Positions 27,354 to 35,546 of a stretch of DNA of 64,000 nt are shown here, one piece after another (within the stretch, counting starts at the first letter, position 1; every line of letters begins with the position of its first letter). This DNA is from Paenibacillus qinlingensis (lineage in GTDB: Bacteria; Bacillota; Bacilli; Paenibacillales; NBRC-103111): contig NZ_JABMKY010000001.1 of NCBI RefSeq assembly GCF_013204845.1, forward strand, positions 310,001-374,000, written 5' to 3'. The notes below the pieces were generated by a model that made no database searches, was not told the origin of the DNA, and worked only from the letters and a program-made list of their open reading frames with translations. Made by a program: the position numbers and the translations under genes.

Positions 27354-28490
27354 TTGATAAACCAACTCTTGCTCATACGCTATCTTCTCCTACTCGTATC
27401 TGCGATTGCCTCCATGTATTTGGAAACCTACAAATCCAATGATACCTATGCACTCTTCGTGCTCTTATTTATTGGACTGACCGAAATCAGGCGAACACGC
27501 TTCCCGAATACGAATTGGATGCTCCTCTTTGAAATCGGCTGTACAGGTTGGATGAGTTATCACTACGGAGGAGTTTGGTTTCTTTCGTTCTTCTCAACAC
27601 TTCTGACTTATATACCCAACCAGAATCGGCAGCAGCACTTTGGTGCAATTCTGTTACAACTTCTAGTCCTTAATTTTTCCTTGCAAAATCAACCATCTAT
27701 GTATTTCACCATTGCTAACGTGATGTTTTGCACAATTGCACTCCTCTCTTTCCAGCTTCAGCGAATGAAAAAAAATAAAGATGATATTGAACTGCTTTAT
27801 GATCAACTTCGAAAACAGCACTATACACTGGACGAGGCTCGTATTCAATTAATGGATTATGCACGAAAAGTAGAGAACATTGCCCAAACGGAAGAACGCA
27901 ACCGCATCTCACATGATCTGCATGACGATTTAGGACATAAGCTTATCCGAATCAAAATGATGATGGAGGCCTCACTTACCATCCTCCCCTCTCAACCAAG
28001 CAAAGGTACTGAGATGTTACGTTCAGTTCGCGATCAACTCGGAGAGAGCATGGAACTCCTTCGTTCAACGGTACGTCGCTTGAAACCGAACAAGCATTCG
28101 CTCAAAAGTTATTCCTTGGCTACGTTAATTGATGAGTTAACGCGAGAGAACGCTATCGACATTGAACTCGATATTCAGGGAATGCCTTATGAATTGTATC
28201 CCAGCCTTGAATTCATTCTTTACCGAAATGCGCAGGAAGCGATCTCTAATGCGATTCGACACGGCGCAGCTACATACGTTCAGATCACGCTACAGTACGC
28301 GGCTAATCAAGTGACCATGAGCGTCTCCAATAATGGCACACGTCAGTTGGAGCCTACGGTTAAAGGGCTCGGTTTATCCGGAATGGAAGAACGAATTAAA
28401 GTAATTGGCGGGCAACTTCATATTTCGAATGATGACCATTTCACCGTAACTACCGTATTGCCGGCTTTTCGACACAATGAAGCTAATTAA
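27354..28490 (+). CDS. Sensor histidine kinase, DesK/LiaS-type (HisKA_3)
   Basis: 378 residues. About five to six membrane helices in residues 1-140, then a coiled linker, the HisKA_3 box NRISHDLHDDLGHKLIRIKM (phospho-His near residue 188) and a short HATPase with RNAQEAISNAIRHGAA and KGLGLSGMEERIKVIGG. It lacks a large extracellular domain, so it likely senses membrane-embedded compounds. TTG start at 27354, weak AAAGG ribosome site. Expected partner is the response regulator 14 bp downstream. Confidence 0.9.
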   Translation: MINQLLLIRYLLLLVSAIASMYLETYKSNDTYALFVLLFIGLTEIRRTRFPNTNWMLLFEIGCTGWMSYHYGGVWFLSFFSTLLTYIPNQNRQQHFGAILLQLLVLNFSLQNQPSMYFTIANVMFCTIALLSFQLQRMKKNKDDIELLYDQLRKQHYTLDEARIQLMDYARKVENIAQTEERNRISHDLHDDLGHKLIRIKMMMEASLTILPSQPSKGTEMLRSVRDQLGESMELLRSTVRRLKPNKHSLKSYSLATLIDELTRENAIDIELDIQGMPYELYPSLEFILYRNAQEAISNAIRHGAATYVQITLQYAANQVTMSVSNNGTRQLEPTVKGLGLSGMEERIKVIGGQLHISNDDHFTVTTVLPAFRHNEAN

Positions 28491-28504
28491 AGGAGGGATT
28501 GTTG

Positions 28505-29158
28505 ATGATTCACGTACTCATAACCGACGACGATCCATTTATTCGTGAAAGCTTACAATTGATTATTGGACTTGATCCTGAAATCACTGTTGTCGGTACT
28601 TGTACGAATGGAAACGAAGCGCTCACATTTATTCATAATGGAACACAAGTAGATGTAGTCCTCATGGATATCCGAATGCCTCTCTGTGATGGTGTCCAAG
28701 GTACAAAACAAATCAAGGAAGCGTACCCGGAAATCGCGATACTCATTCTGACTACCTTCGACGATGATGCATACATCATTCAAGCACTACGAAACGGCGC
28801 AAGCGGTTATTTATTAAAAAATATTTCCCCAGACCATATTATTCAAGGCATCAAAACTGTGAAGCAAGGGAATTTACTTATCCATCCAGATATTGCTAAG
28901 AAACTCACCAGTTTCATTCACGCTAGTCCCTCCAAAGCAGCTTCGCCAGCCCAACCATTTGATGGACTCGGCTTGACAGCTAATGAGCAGGCAATCATGG
29001 CTAAAATTTCTGATGGTCTTTCAAATAAAGAAATCGCCCAGGAGCTATTCCTGAGCGAAGGTACGGTGAAGAACTATGTAACTGAAATTTTAAGTAAATT
29101 GAACCTCCGAGATCGCACACAAATTGCCATATTCTATCTGAAGAAGCAACGAGGATGA
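28505..29158 (+). CDS. NarL/LuxR-type response regulator
   Basis: 217 residues. Receiver domain with DDDPF acidic pocket, phospho-Asp in VVLMDIRMPLCDG (near residue 55), TTFDDD and KNIS lysine; C-terminal LuxR helix-turn-helix with LTANEQAIMAKISDGLSNKE and LFLSEGTVKNYVTEILSKL. GGAGGG gives the ATG at 28505. With the kinase it most likely activates the divergent ABC exporter, as LnrK does for lnrLMN in B. subtilis. Confidence 0.92.
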   Translation: MIHVLITDDDPFIRESLQLIIGLDPEITVVGTCTNGNEALTFIHNGTQVDVVLMDIRMPLCDGVQGTKQIKEAYPEIAILILTTFDDDAYIIQALRNGASGYLLKNISPDHIIQGIKTVKQGNLLIHPDIAKKLTSFIHASPSKAASPAQPFDGLGLTANEQAIMAKISDGLSNKEIAQELFLSEGTVKNYVTEILSKLNLRDRTQIAIFYLKKQRG

Positions 29159-29162
29159 GAAA

Positions 29163-30020
29163 CTAGTTCACGACTTTCCCTGCCTCAATGTCTTCCACCG
29201 AAGTACTGGCCACTAAGTAATCAGAAATTTCATTGCTGTAATTGATAAAAGGTGTTAATTTAATCGTGGTTTTGAAGAAATGCCCGTTATTATTCAATAA
29301 ATAATAATACGTGTTTTCTTCTGGCAGTTTATCAATAATGACTGGATTCCAGGAGTAACTAACTTTATCTACAACAAAATAACGGTATGACTCAACATAA
29401 GCATTCAAGGCTTTCAATTTCATTGGATCAGTTTCACCAGACACAACTAATGACTCAAATCTGGAATAAGACATTTGCGGGGGCTGGTTCCCCCACACAT
29501 TTTTCAATTCCGATTCACTTACATACACTTGACCGGTAAATTTTTCTTTAGCCTTACGTAAAGCATCCGTACGGATCCCCATTCGTTCAATATCACTTAG
29601 TCGATAATATGTTTGATCGGTGTTGTTTAATAGGACTGGGTAGGTTGCTCCCTGATAATCCACATATTGCGCATAGGGATATTGCAGAATAATCTCTGTA
29701 TAATTCGACTCATTCCCTTCAGTCGGCTGATTCGAATTCACACGTGGGACTACATAAATCGTTTTCGTGTTTTCCTGCCAATTCACGACTGCGCCTAAAT
29801 AACCAGCTAGCTCCTTAACAGGCAAATAACTTGAATTATTATAAATTAATGGCGGATTCGCTAGTTGAACAGCTTGACCATTCACGACGACCTTGTAGTC
29901 ATTCCTGAGATACGCATCGACACGTTGAAGCACATCTTGTGCATATACACCTGCCCCAAAGCAAGTTCCCATCAGTGTTCCAACGATTGCAACTTTTGAC
30001 CATTTCGGCATCTTCTTCAT
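29163..30020 (-). CDS. Exported stalk-domain (copper amine oxidase N-like) protein
   Basis: 285 residues with an N-terminal signal segment VAIVGTLMGTCFGAGVYA and a copper-amine-oxidase-N/stalk domain at about residues 40-95: VVVNGQAVQLANPPLIYNNS, SYLPVKELAGYLGAVVNW and KTIYVV. The remaining ~190 residues are Tyr/Asn-rich with no recognised family. Such stalk domains are abundant in Paenibacillus surface proteins and act as wall-associated modules, not oxidases. AGGAGGAATT sets ATG 30020. Convergent with the response regulator, 4 bp apart. Confidence 0.8.
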   Translation of the reverse strand: MKKMPKWSKVAIVGTLMGTCFGAGVYAQDVLQRVDAYLRNDYKVVVNGQAVQLANPPLIYNNSSYLPVKELAGYLGAVVNWQENTKTIYVVPRVNSNQPTEGNESNYTEIILQYPYAQYVDYQGATYPVLLNNTDQTYYRLSDIERMGIRTDALRKAKEKFTGQVYVSESELKNVWGNQPPQMSYSRFESLVVSGETDPMKLKALNAYVESYRYFVVDKVSYSWNPVIIDKLPEENTYYYLLNNNGHFFKTTIKLTPFINYSNEISDYLVASTSVEDIEAGKVVN

Positions 30021-30214
30021 TTCAATTCCTCCTGTACCTTTCCGTGCTTGTTAAGTTAACTCATTCGACAACTACCTTAATTTACCTCCTTGATTCGACA
30101 ATATCAGTCTATTGACCTATACGAAAACGTCGAAGAAACTTGCGATTCATTGCGAGATGTAGAAAATTACTTTAGAATAGTTGAAAAATAGGATTGAAAT
30201 GAGGACCTTATACC

Positions 30215-30853
30215 ATGAGTTTTACTGGTTTTACACAACATGATTTTGATACCTTCGCTATTGAGGGTTTAGACGGACGTATGGCTGCCATTCGCGAGCG
30301 AATTCAACCTAAATTTAAAGCCCTTGGCGATGCATTGGCAACCGAATTGTCTGTACAATCAGGAACCGAAATGTTCCTCCATATTGCCAAACATTTACGC
30401 CGTAAAATCAATCCGCCTGTCGATACCTGGATGGCTATCTGTCCGAACAAACGCGGCTACAAGCAAGTACCTCACTTCCAGGTCGGACTATTCGATGATC
30501 GCGTTTTTATCTGGCTTGCACTTATTTATGAGTTGCCGAACAAAGGTAATATCGCTAAAACTTACATGAACCACATAGAGCAAATTCGAAGCGAAATTCC
30601 TGCAGATTTCCTGCTTTCCTTTGATCATATGAAAAAAGATACAATTCCCGTGTCTCAACTCGACACTACAGGCTGGAATGAAGCCTTAATCCGCTTCCGT
30701 GATGTCAAAAAAGTAGAGCTGCTTATCGGTCGAAACCTTCGATTCGATGACCCCGTGTTAGCAAATCCTGTTGAGCTGGAACAATTAATTGAACAAACCT
30801 TCGAGAAGCTGCTTCCTCTGTACAAACTTGCTGTTGATACACCATCGCTCTAA
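30215..30853 (+). CDS. YktB-family (DUF1054/UPF0637) protein
   Basis: 212 residues matching the YktB family: FTQHDFDTFAIEGLDGRM at the N-terminus, HIAKHLRRKINPPVDTW, PHFQVGLFDDRVFIWLA and GRNLRFDDP. The family has a known fold in Bacillales but no defined role. Single gene with GAGGACC ribosome site; no terminator is evident immediately after it. Confidence 0.88.
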   Translation: MSFTGFTQHDFDTFAIEGLDGRMAAIRERIQPKFKALGDALATELSVQSGTEMFLHIAKHLRRKINPPVDTWMAICPNKRGYKQVPHFQVGLFDDRVFIWLALIYELPNKGNIAKTYMNHIEQIRSEIPADFLLSFDHMKKDTIPVSQLDTTGWNEALIRFRDVKKVELLIGRNLRFDDPVLANPVELEQLIEQTFEKLLPLYKLAVDTPSL

Positions 30854-30964
30854 TTTCATAAAATATTTATGTTAAATTAAGGTTATTTTCAACTAAAACG
30901 AGGCTTTCCTGCGCAGACTAAATCCTGTAATTCCCAATACACAGGAAAGGAGGCCTCGAATCAC

Positions 30965-31645
30965 TTGGAAACAACAAACATAAGGAAGCTGCTCATCAGC
31001 TCCATCGCACTCACCTGTATCTTGGGTGGCAGCCTCACTGCTGTCGCACAAAACCCTGATTCTGAAGATCAACCCACCGTTACATGGCAGCAGGCAGATG
31101 AGACTGGACATAGCGGACACCATAAGCGGAAATGGCCGATCATTGAAGAATCCGCCACCGTTATCGGTGTCGACAAAGAGGTTCTCTTCAAATCGCTGAA
31201 GAGTGGAAAAAGCATTGTGGAAGTCGCCGCCGAAAAAGGCATCTCGGAAGCTGATCTGACCGCGAAGCTCCAACAACTGCGGACAACGAAAATTGAAACC
31301 GCTGTGAAAGATGGTAAGCTGACTGCCGATCAAGGCGATCACATGAAGCAAAAACTTGGCGAGCATTTAAAGTTCATTCTCAATGAGAAGAATCTGCTAG
31401 CTCACCATCCTGGACATGGCAAGCATAAGTTCGGTTTAAAGCCCGACACCGAAAAGCTTGCAAAATCGCTTGGCATGAGTAAAGACGAACTCCGTGCGCA
31501 ACTACATGCGGGTAAGTCGTTGGCCGAAATTGCCCAAGCGAAGGGTATTTCCAAAGACAAGCTAGTGGTATCGATTAAGGATCAATTAACCCCGTCCATT
31601 GAGAAGTGGGTTGATCACAAAATGGAACCAAAGGCGAAAAAGTAA
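30965..31645 (+). CDS. Exported protein with repeated GKSIVEVAAEKGIS-type helical motifs
   Basis: 226 residues with signal peptide (about residues 1-29, ending TAVAQ) and two similar modules: GVDKEVLFKSLKSGKSIVEV and AAEKGISEADLTAKL near residues 68-104, and GMSKDELRAQLHAGKSLAEI and AQAKGISKDKLVVSI near 170-205. Each module is a helix-turn-helix-like pair seen in many secreted Paenibacillus and Bacillus proteins of unknown role. His/Lys-rich linkers (SGHHKRK, HHPGHGKHK) could bind metal. TTG start with AGGAGG upstream. Confidence 0.7.
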   Translation: METTNIRKLLISSIALTCILGGSLTAVAQNPDSEDQPTVTWQQADETGHSGHHKRKWPIIEESATVIGVDKEVLFKSLKSGKSIVEVAAEKGISEADLTAKLQQLRTTKIETAVKDGKLTADQGDHMKQKLGEHLKFILNEKNLLAHHPGHGKHKFGLKPDTEKLAKSLGMSKDELRAQLHAGKSLAEIAQAKGISKDKLVVSIKDQLTPSIEKWVDHKMEPKAKK

Positions 31646-31661
31646 CGCTTGGCGTTAACAG

Positions 31662-31690
31662 GAGGGGCATTCAATGGAATGCCTCTTTTT
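31662..31690 (+). terminator. Terminator of the exported repeat protein
   Basis: GGCATTC, loop AATG, GAATGCC then CTCTTTTT. Confidence 0.85.
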
Positions 31691-31713
31691 CTTTCGCACT
31701 CTTTGATAAAAAA

Positions 31714-31731
31714 ATGAGTGATTACTCACTT
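31714..31731. promoter_or_regulatory. TetR-family operator 1
   Basis: Near-palindrome containing TGAGTGATTACTCA (31715-31728), identical in core to operator 2 at 31776-31789. The two copies flank the probable -10 region (TATGAT at about 31753) of the ABC-TetR operon. Confidence 0.75.
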
Positions 31732-31773
31732 TTCAAAGACATACATTTATCGTATGATGGGTTTAGTATTAAA

Positions 31774-31791
31774 AGTGAGTGATTACTCACT
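31774..31791. promoter_or_regulatory. TetR-family operator 2
   Basis: AGTGAGTGATTACTCACT, arms AGTGAGT/ACTCACT around GATT, located about 30 bp upstream of the ATPase start. It fits the operator type of AcrR/YerO-like TetR repressors and is expected to bind the TetR encoded at 33614-34270. Confidence 0.8.
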
Positions 31792-31819
31792 CTAAATTTT
31801 CTCGAAAGAGGTGCAAACC

Positions 31820-32548
31820 ATGACATCCGCCACATCAATTCAAGTGCAAAGAGTCAGCAAACAATTTGGTGAGAAAACCGTTCTTAAGGACATTACGCTT
31901 GCGGTTCCTCGTTCCCAGATTTTTGGACTCCTTGGACCTTCCGGTTCGGGTAAAACAACACTTGTACGCATGATCGCAGGCATTGATGCCCCCACATTCG
32001 GTCAGGCGACCGTACTTGGCCAGAAGATGCCACAGCTAGCTATGCTCTCCCAAATCGGCTATATGGCGCAATCAGATGCCTTATACACCGAATTAACAGC
32101 GCAGGAGAACCTAGCTTTTTTTGCAGCCTTGTATGGCCTCAAAGGAGCCAAATGTAAGCAGCGCATTCAAGCTGTCATGGAGCTCGTGGATTTAAGCGAT
32201 CACTTGAAGAAGCAAGTCAGCAACTACTCAGGAGGCATGAAGCGGCGGTTATCGCTTGCCATTTCCTTGCTCCATGAACCGAGCATACTTATTCTCGATG
32301 AACCTACCGTAGGGATTGACCCTGTGTTGCGCAAATCGATCTGGCAGGAGCTGACGAATCTGAGTCTGAATGGCACTACTATTCTTTTGACCACACATGT
32401 GATGGATGAAGCAGACAAATGCCATCAGCTCGGCATGATTCGAGACGGCAGTCTCACCGCGATAGGCACGCCAGAGGAATTAAAACACGCTACCTCTTCC
32501 TCCACGATCGAAGAAGCATTCTTAGTTTATGGAGGTGCACACGCATGA
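31820..32548 (+). CDS. ABC transporter ATPase of TetR-controlled exporter
   Basis: 242 residues. Walker A LLGPSGSGKTTLVRMI, Q-loop GYMAQSDALYTELT, signature NYSGGMKRRLSLA, Walker B ILILDEPTVGIDP and H-loop TTHVMDE. ATG 31820 follows AAAGAGGTG; a GTG at 31811 lies inside the ribosome site. First gene of a three-gene operon with a permease and a TetR regulator, overlapping the permease start by ATGA. Likely drug or lipid export. Confidence 0.93.
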   Translation: MTSATSIQVQRVSKQFGEKTVLKDITLAVPRSQIFGLLGPSGSGKTTLVRMIAGIDAPTFGQATVLGQKMPQLAMLSQIGYMAQSDALYTELTAQENLAFFAALYGLKGAKCKQRIQAVMELVDLSDHLKKQVSNYSGGMKRRLSLAISLLHEPSILILDEPTVGIDPVLRKSIWQELTNLSLNGTTILLTTHVMDEADKCHQLGMIRDGSLTAIGTPEELKHATSSSTIEEAFLVYGGAHA

Positions 32549-33576
32549 GAATTCGAGCTATAGTGATTCGGATCCTTCGCCAATTTTTCCATGATAAACG
32601 AACACTCATGATGATGCTGGTAGCTCCTATGCTCATCTTGTTCATGATGTCCTTGGTATTCAATGGCAACACCTATGTGCCCAAGCTTGGCGCAGTTAAC
32701 GTTCCTGCCCCGCTCATTCAGAAGCTGCAGGACCTAAACGCAGAAGTTACTGTCTACACAGCAGCAGAAGCCCAAACGGAACTGGACAATGTTCGCTTAG
32801 ACGCTGTGCTCGCCATGAATGGAACTACGCCTCAACTAACCCTAGAAGGCAGTGATCCAAGTAAGAACAAAGCTGTTCTCTTCCTGCTGCAAAAGGCATT
32901 GCAGAGCTCAGCCCCCACTGGCAGCGCAGCAACACTTGCTCCAACGATCTTGTATTTACACGGTGGGGCTGATATGGCCGCTTTTGACAATTTCGGACCG
33001 GTCCTTATTGGATTTTTCGTTTTCTTTTTCGTTTTTCTATTGTCAGGTGTATCCTTCCTGAGAGAACGTACAGGCGGAACCTTAGAACGACTTCTTGCTA
33101 CACCCTTGCGTCGTTGGGAGATCGTTGTGGGGTACATCCTAGGTTTTGGAATCTTCACCACTTTGCAAGCTACACTTATTGCATGGTTTGCAACGAGCGT
33201 CCTCGGACTGATGATGGTAGGATCCTTCTGGTATGTGTTACTGATTACTCTGTTGCTAGCTCTTTCCGCACTCTCCTTGGGAACGCTGATTTCTGCCTTC
33301 GCAAACAATGAGTTCCAGATGATTCAGTTCATTCCGCTTATCATTGTGCCTCAGGTCTTCTTCTCTGGTTTATTCAGCCTGGATACGATGTCTGTATACT
33401 TGCGTTGGATCGGACATTTGATGCCGCTATACTATGGCGCGGACGCTCTGCGGAATATTATGATTCGCGGCGCAGGCTGGGATCGTATCTGGCTTGATGT
33501 GCTAGTGCTTGCCTCCTTTACTCTCGTCTTTATGATCTTGAATATAGTGGCATTAAAGAAGCATCGTAAGATATAA
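32545..33576 (+). CDS. ABC-2 type exporter permease
   Basis: 343 residues: N-terminal helix MMMLVAPMLILFMMSLVF, ~120-residue external loop, then five helices including FGPVLIGFFVFFFVFLLSGV and the coupling motif RERTGGTLERLLATPLRRWE typical of YhgE/DrrB-type permeases. Start overlaps the ATPase stop by 4 bases and has GGAGGTG upstream. Partner of the preceding ATPase. Confidence 0.92.
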   Translation: MRIRAIVIRILRQFFHDKRTLMMMLVAPMLILFMMSLVFNGNTYVPKLGAVNVPAPLIQKLQDLNAEVTVYTAAEAQTELDNVRLDAVLAMNGTTPQLTLEGSDPSKNKAVLFLLQKALQSSAPTGSAATLAPTILYLHGGADMAAFDNFGPVLIGFFVFFFVFLLSGVSFLRERTGGTLERLLATPLRRWEIVVGYILGFGIFTTLQATLIAWFATSVLGLMMVGSFWYVLLITLLLALSALSLGTLISAFANNEFQMIQFIPLIIVPQVFFSGLFSLDTMSVYLRWIGHLMPLYYGADALRNIMIRGAGWDRIWLDVLVLASFTLVFMILNIVALKKHRKI

Positions 33577-33613
33577 TGGATGGATGTCTAGAACGGAGAA
33601 AGAGGTGAATGCA

Positions 33614-34270
33614 ATGTCCGAGATCGAGCCATGGTTAACTGAACTGCTGCGTCTGAACGACGAAGAAGAGAAAATGACCGATAAACAGATTAAGATTGTT
33701 CAAGCGGCTGTGGAGATTTTCTCTGAGAAAGGTTTTGCAGGCTCCTCGACAAGCGAGATTGCCCAGAAAGCTGGCGTCGCCGAAGGTACGATTTTTCGCC
33801 ATTACAAAACAAAAAAAGAGCTGCTTCTCTCGATCGTAGCACCGATGATGTCCAAACTCATCGCGCCATTTGCGGTTAAGGATTTTACAAAGGTTTTGGA
33901 AGCTGATTATCCGGATGTCGAACAATTCCTACGTGCGATTACCATGAATCGCTTAGAGTTTGCTCGCAAGCACTTTCCTATTATCAAAATTTTCATGCAT
34001 GAAATCCCCTTCCATAATGAGCTTCGCGAACAATTTAAAGAAACTGTGGCCGTTCTGGTGCTGGAGAAAGCTTATAAAGCGATTCGGCATTTCCAGAAGC
34101 AGGGTCAGCTCATTGAACTCCCTGAACCCACTGCGATGCGGCTGATCGTTTCCACGATAATGGGGTTTCTCATCACACGATTCCTTCTAGTTCCCGATTC
34201 TACCTGGGATGAAGAGAAAGAAATCGACTATACGATTAAGTTCATTTTGTACGGTCTATCACCCCGATAA
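33614..34270 (+). CDS. TetR-family repressor of the ABC exporter
   Basis: 218 residues. Helix-turn-helix IVQAAVEIFSEKGFAGSSTS and EIAQKAGVAEGTIFRHYKTK near residues 27-70, followed by a helical ligand domain. An N-terminal extension of ~25 acidic residues precedes the DNA-binding domain. Third gene of the operon whose promoter carries two matching TGAGTGATTACTCA operators, so autoregulation of the exporter operon is strongly suggested. ATG 33614 follows AGAGGTGA. Confidence 0.92.
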   Translation: MSEIEPWLTELLRLNDEEEKMTDKQIKIVQAAVEIFSEKGFAGSSTSEIAQKAGVAEGTIFRHYKTKKELLLSIVAPMMSKLIAPFAVKDFTKVLEADYPDVEQFLRAITMNRLEFARKHFPIIKIFMHEIPFHNELREQFKETVAVLVLEKAYKAIRHFQKQGQLIELPEPTAMRLIVSTIMGFLITRFLLVPDSTWDEEKEIDYTIKFILYGLSPR

Positions 34271-34284
34271 AATGGGAAATAAAC

Positions 34285-34334
34285 AAAAAGCTGCACATCC
34301 CTCTCCTTTCGGAGAAGTGGATGTGCAGCTTTTC
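34285..34334. terminator. Strong bidirectional terminator
   Basis: AAAAGCTGCACATCC (34286-34300) and GGATGTGCAGCTTTT (34319-34333) between the TetR gene and the convergent MFS gene. Confidence 0.9.
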
Positions 34335-34343
34335 TACTTTAGA

Positions 34344-35513
34344 CTAAGCCGCTCGTTGCGCGCTAGTTTGGCGATCAACCATAATGAAGCGCTGCAGCAG
34401 CAAGATCGCAGCCAGGCACAGCACGCCGCCGATGATGAACGGCAGCGAGTGTGCGATCGCGAACACCGCTCCGCCAAGGAGCGGGCCGGCAATGCGGCCC
34501 AGGCTGTCCATGGAGGAGCTGAGGCCTGTCGCGACGCCTTGTCCAACCTTCGTACGCTGCGTAATGAGCGACGTCACACACGGTCTGATCAGCGCGTTTC
34601 CTGCACCGAAGACCGATAAGTAAATCGCAGCGGTGACTACGCTGCTAGAGTACAGCAGCAGGAAGAAGCCAGCTGCTGAGAGCAATAACCCGATGCCGAT
34701 AACGAACTGTTCGGCACCTTGCTTCACTAGGCGGCGTACGACGCCGCCCTGGATCAAGGCACCGACGATGCCGCTCGCGAGGAACATCATGCCGATGTCA
34801 AACGGCGTGGCACCGATTTTGTCCATTTGATAATACTGAAGCGTTGCTTCAAGTCCTGCCAACGTGAACGACACGAAGAAAGACAGTACGTACAAATACT
34901 TAGAAGCCCCATCGAAAGCAGTCCAGCGTGAAGGCGCTTTTTCCTTCGCAGATCTACGCTTGTCCGATGTTAGGGACTCTTTAAGAATCGCAGCCGCGAA
35001 AAGGAACGAAGCGAATGAAAGTGCAGCAGCAACGAAGAATGGCGTATATGTTCCCCATTTGCTAACAATCCCGCCTAGTGCTGGTCCGAAGATAAAGCCT
35101 AGTCCAATCGACATCCCAACCATGCCCATGCCTTTCGTTCGATTCTCTGCCGTTGTAATATCTGCAACATAAGCTACCGCACATGCCGTAGCTGCACCTG
35201 AGAACAAACCGCCTAGAATACGCGATACATACATGATCCATAGCTGATCATTGGCAAAGCCGAAAATCAAGAAGCTCACACTAAAGCCTAGCAGTCCGAT
35301 TAGAATAATCGGTCTACGACCAATACGATCTGATAAGCCTCCCCAGATGGGAGACATCAAGAAGGAAGCTGCTGAGTACACAGACAAGAGTACGGCGTTA
35401 TGAAACTTCGCTCCCGCACCAGTCACGACTTCTGGCAGCACTGGAATAATAATTCCGAATCCAATAAAGATCGTCATCAGCAACAACATGATGATTCCAA
35501 TCTGTTTATTCAT
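34344..35513 (-). CDS. MFS transporter, drug:H+ antiporter-1 type
   Basis: 389 residues, 12 predicted membrane helices. Motif A GGLSDRIGRRPIILIG after helix 2 and motif C-like GLGFIFGPALGGIVSKWG in helix 5 mark a DHA1 multidrug exporter (TetA/Bmr group). GGAGG precedes ATG 35513. The C-terminal half (about 34370-34860) is strikingly G+C-rich compared with the N-terminal half. Substrate unknown. Confidence 0.88.
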   Translation of the reverse strand: MNKQIGIIMLLLMTIFIGFGIIIPVLPEVVTGAGAKFHNAVLLSVYSAASFLMSPIWGGLSDRIGRRPIILIGLLGFSVSFLIFGFANDQLWIMYVSRILGGLFSGAATACAVAYVADITTAENRTKGMGMVGMSIGLGFIFGPALGGIVSKWGTYTPFFVAAALSFASFLFAAAILKESLTSDKRRSAKEKAPSRWTAFDGASKYLYVLSFFVSFTLAGLEATLQYYQMDKIGATPFDIGMMFLASGIVGALIQGGVVRRLVKQGAEQFVIGIGLLLSAAGFFLLLYSSSVVTAAIYLSVFGAGNALIRPCVTSLITQRTKVGQGVATGLSSSMDSLGRIAGPLLGGAVFAIAHSLPFIIGGVLCLAAILLLQRFIMVDRQTSAQRAA

Positions 35514-35546
35514 GATGCATTAAGCCTCCAAACCAATTCTTTTTCC

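Noticed and set aside
30857-30871. CATAAA-ATA-TTTATG palindrome after yktB
   Set aside because: Too AT-rich and weak to call a terminator, and no promoter lies next to it to make an operator credible.
34209-34623. Plus-strand frames opposite the G+C-rich half of the MFS gene
   Set aside because: Shadows of the MFS coding strand; no ribosome site and they run through the terminator.
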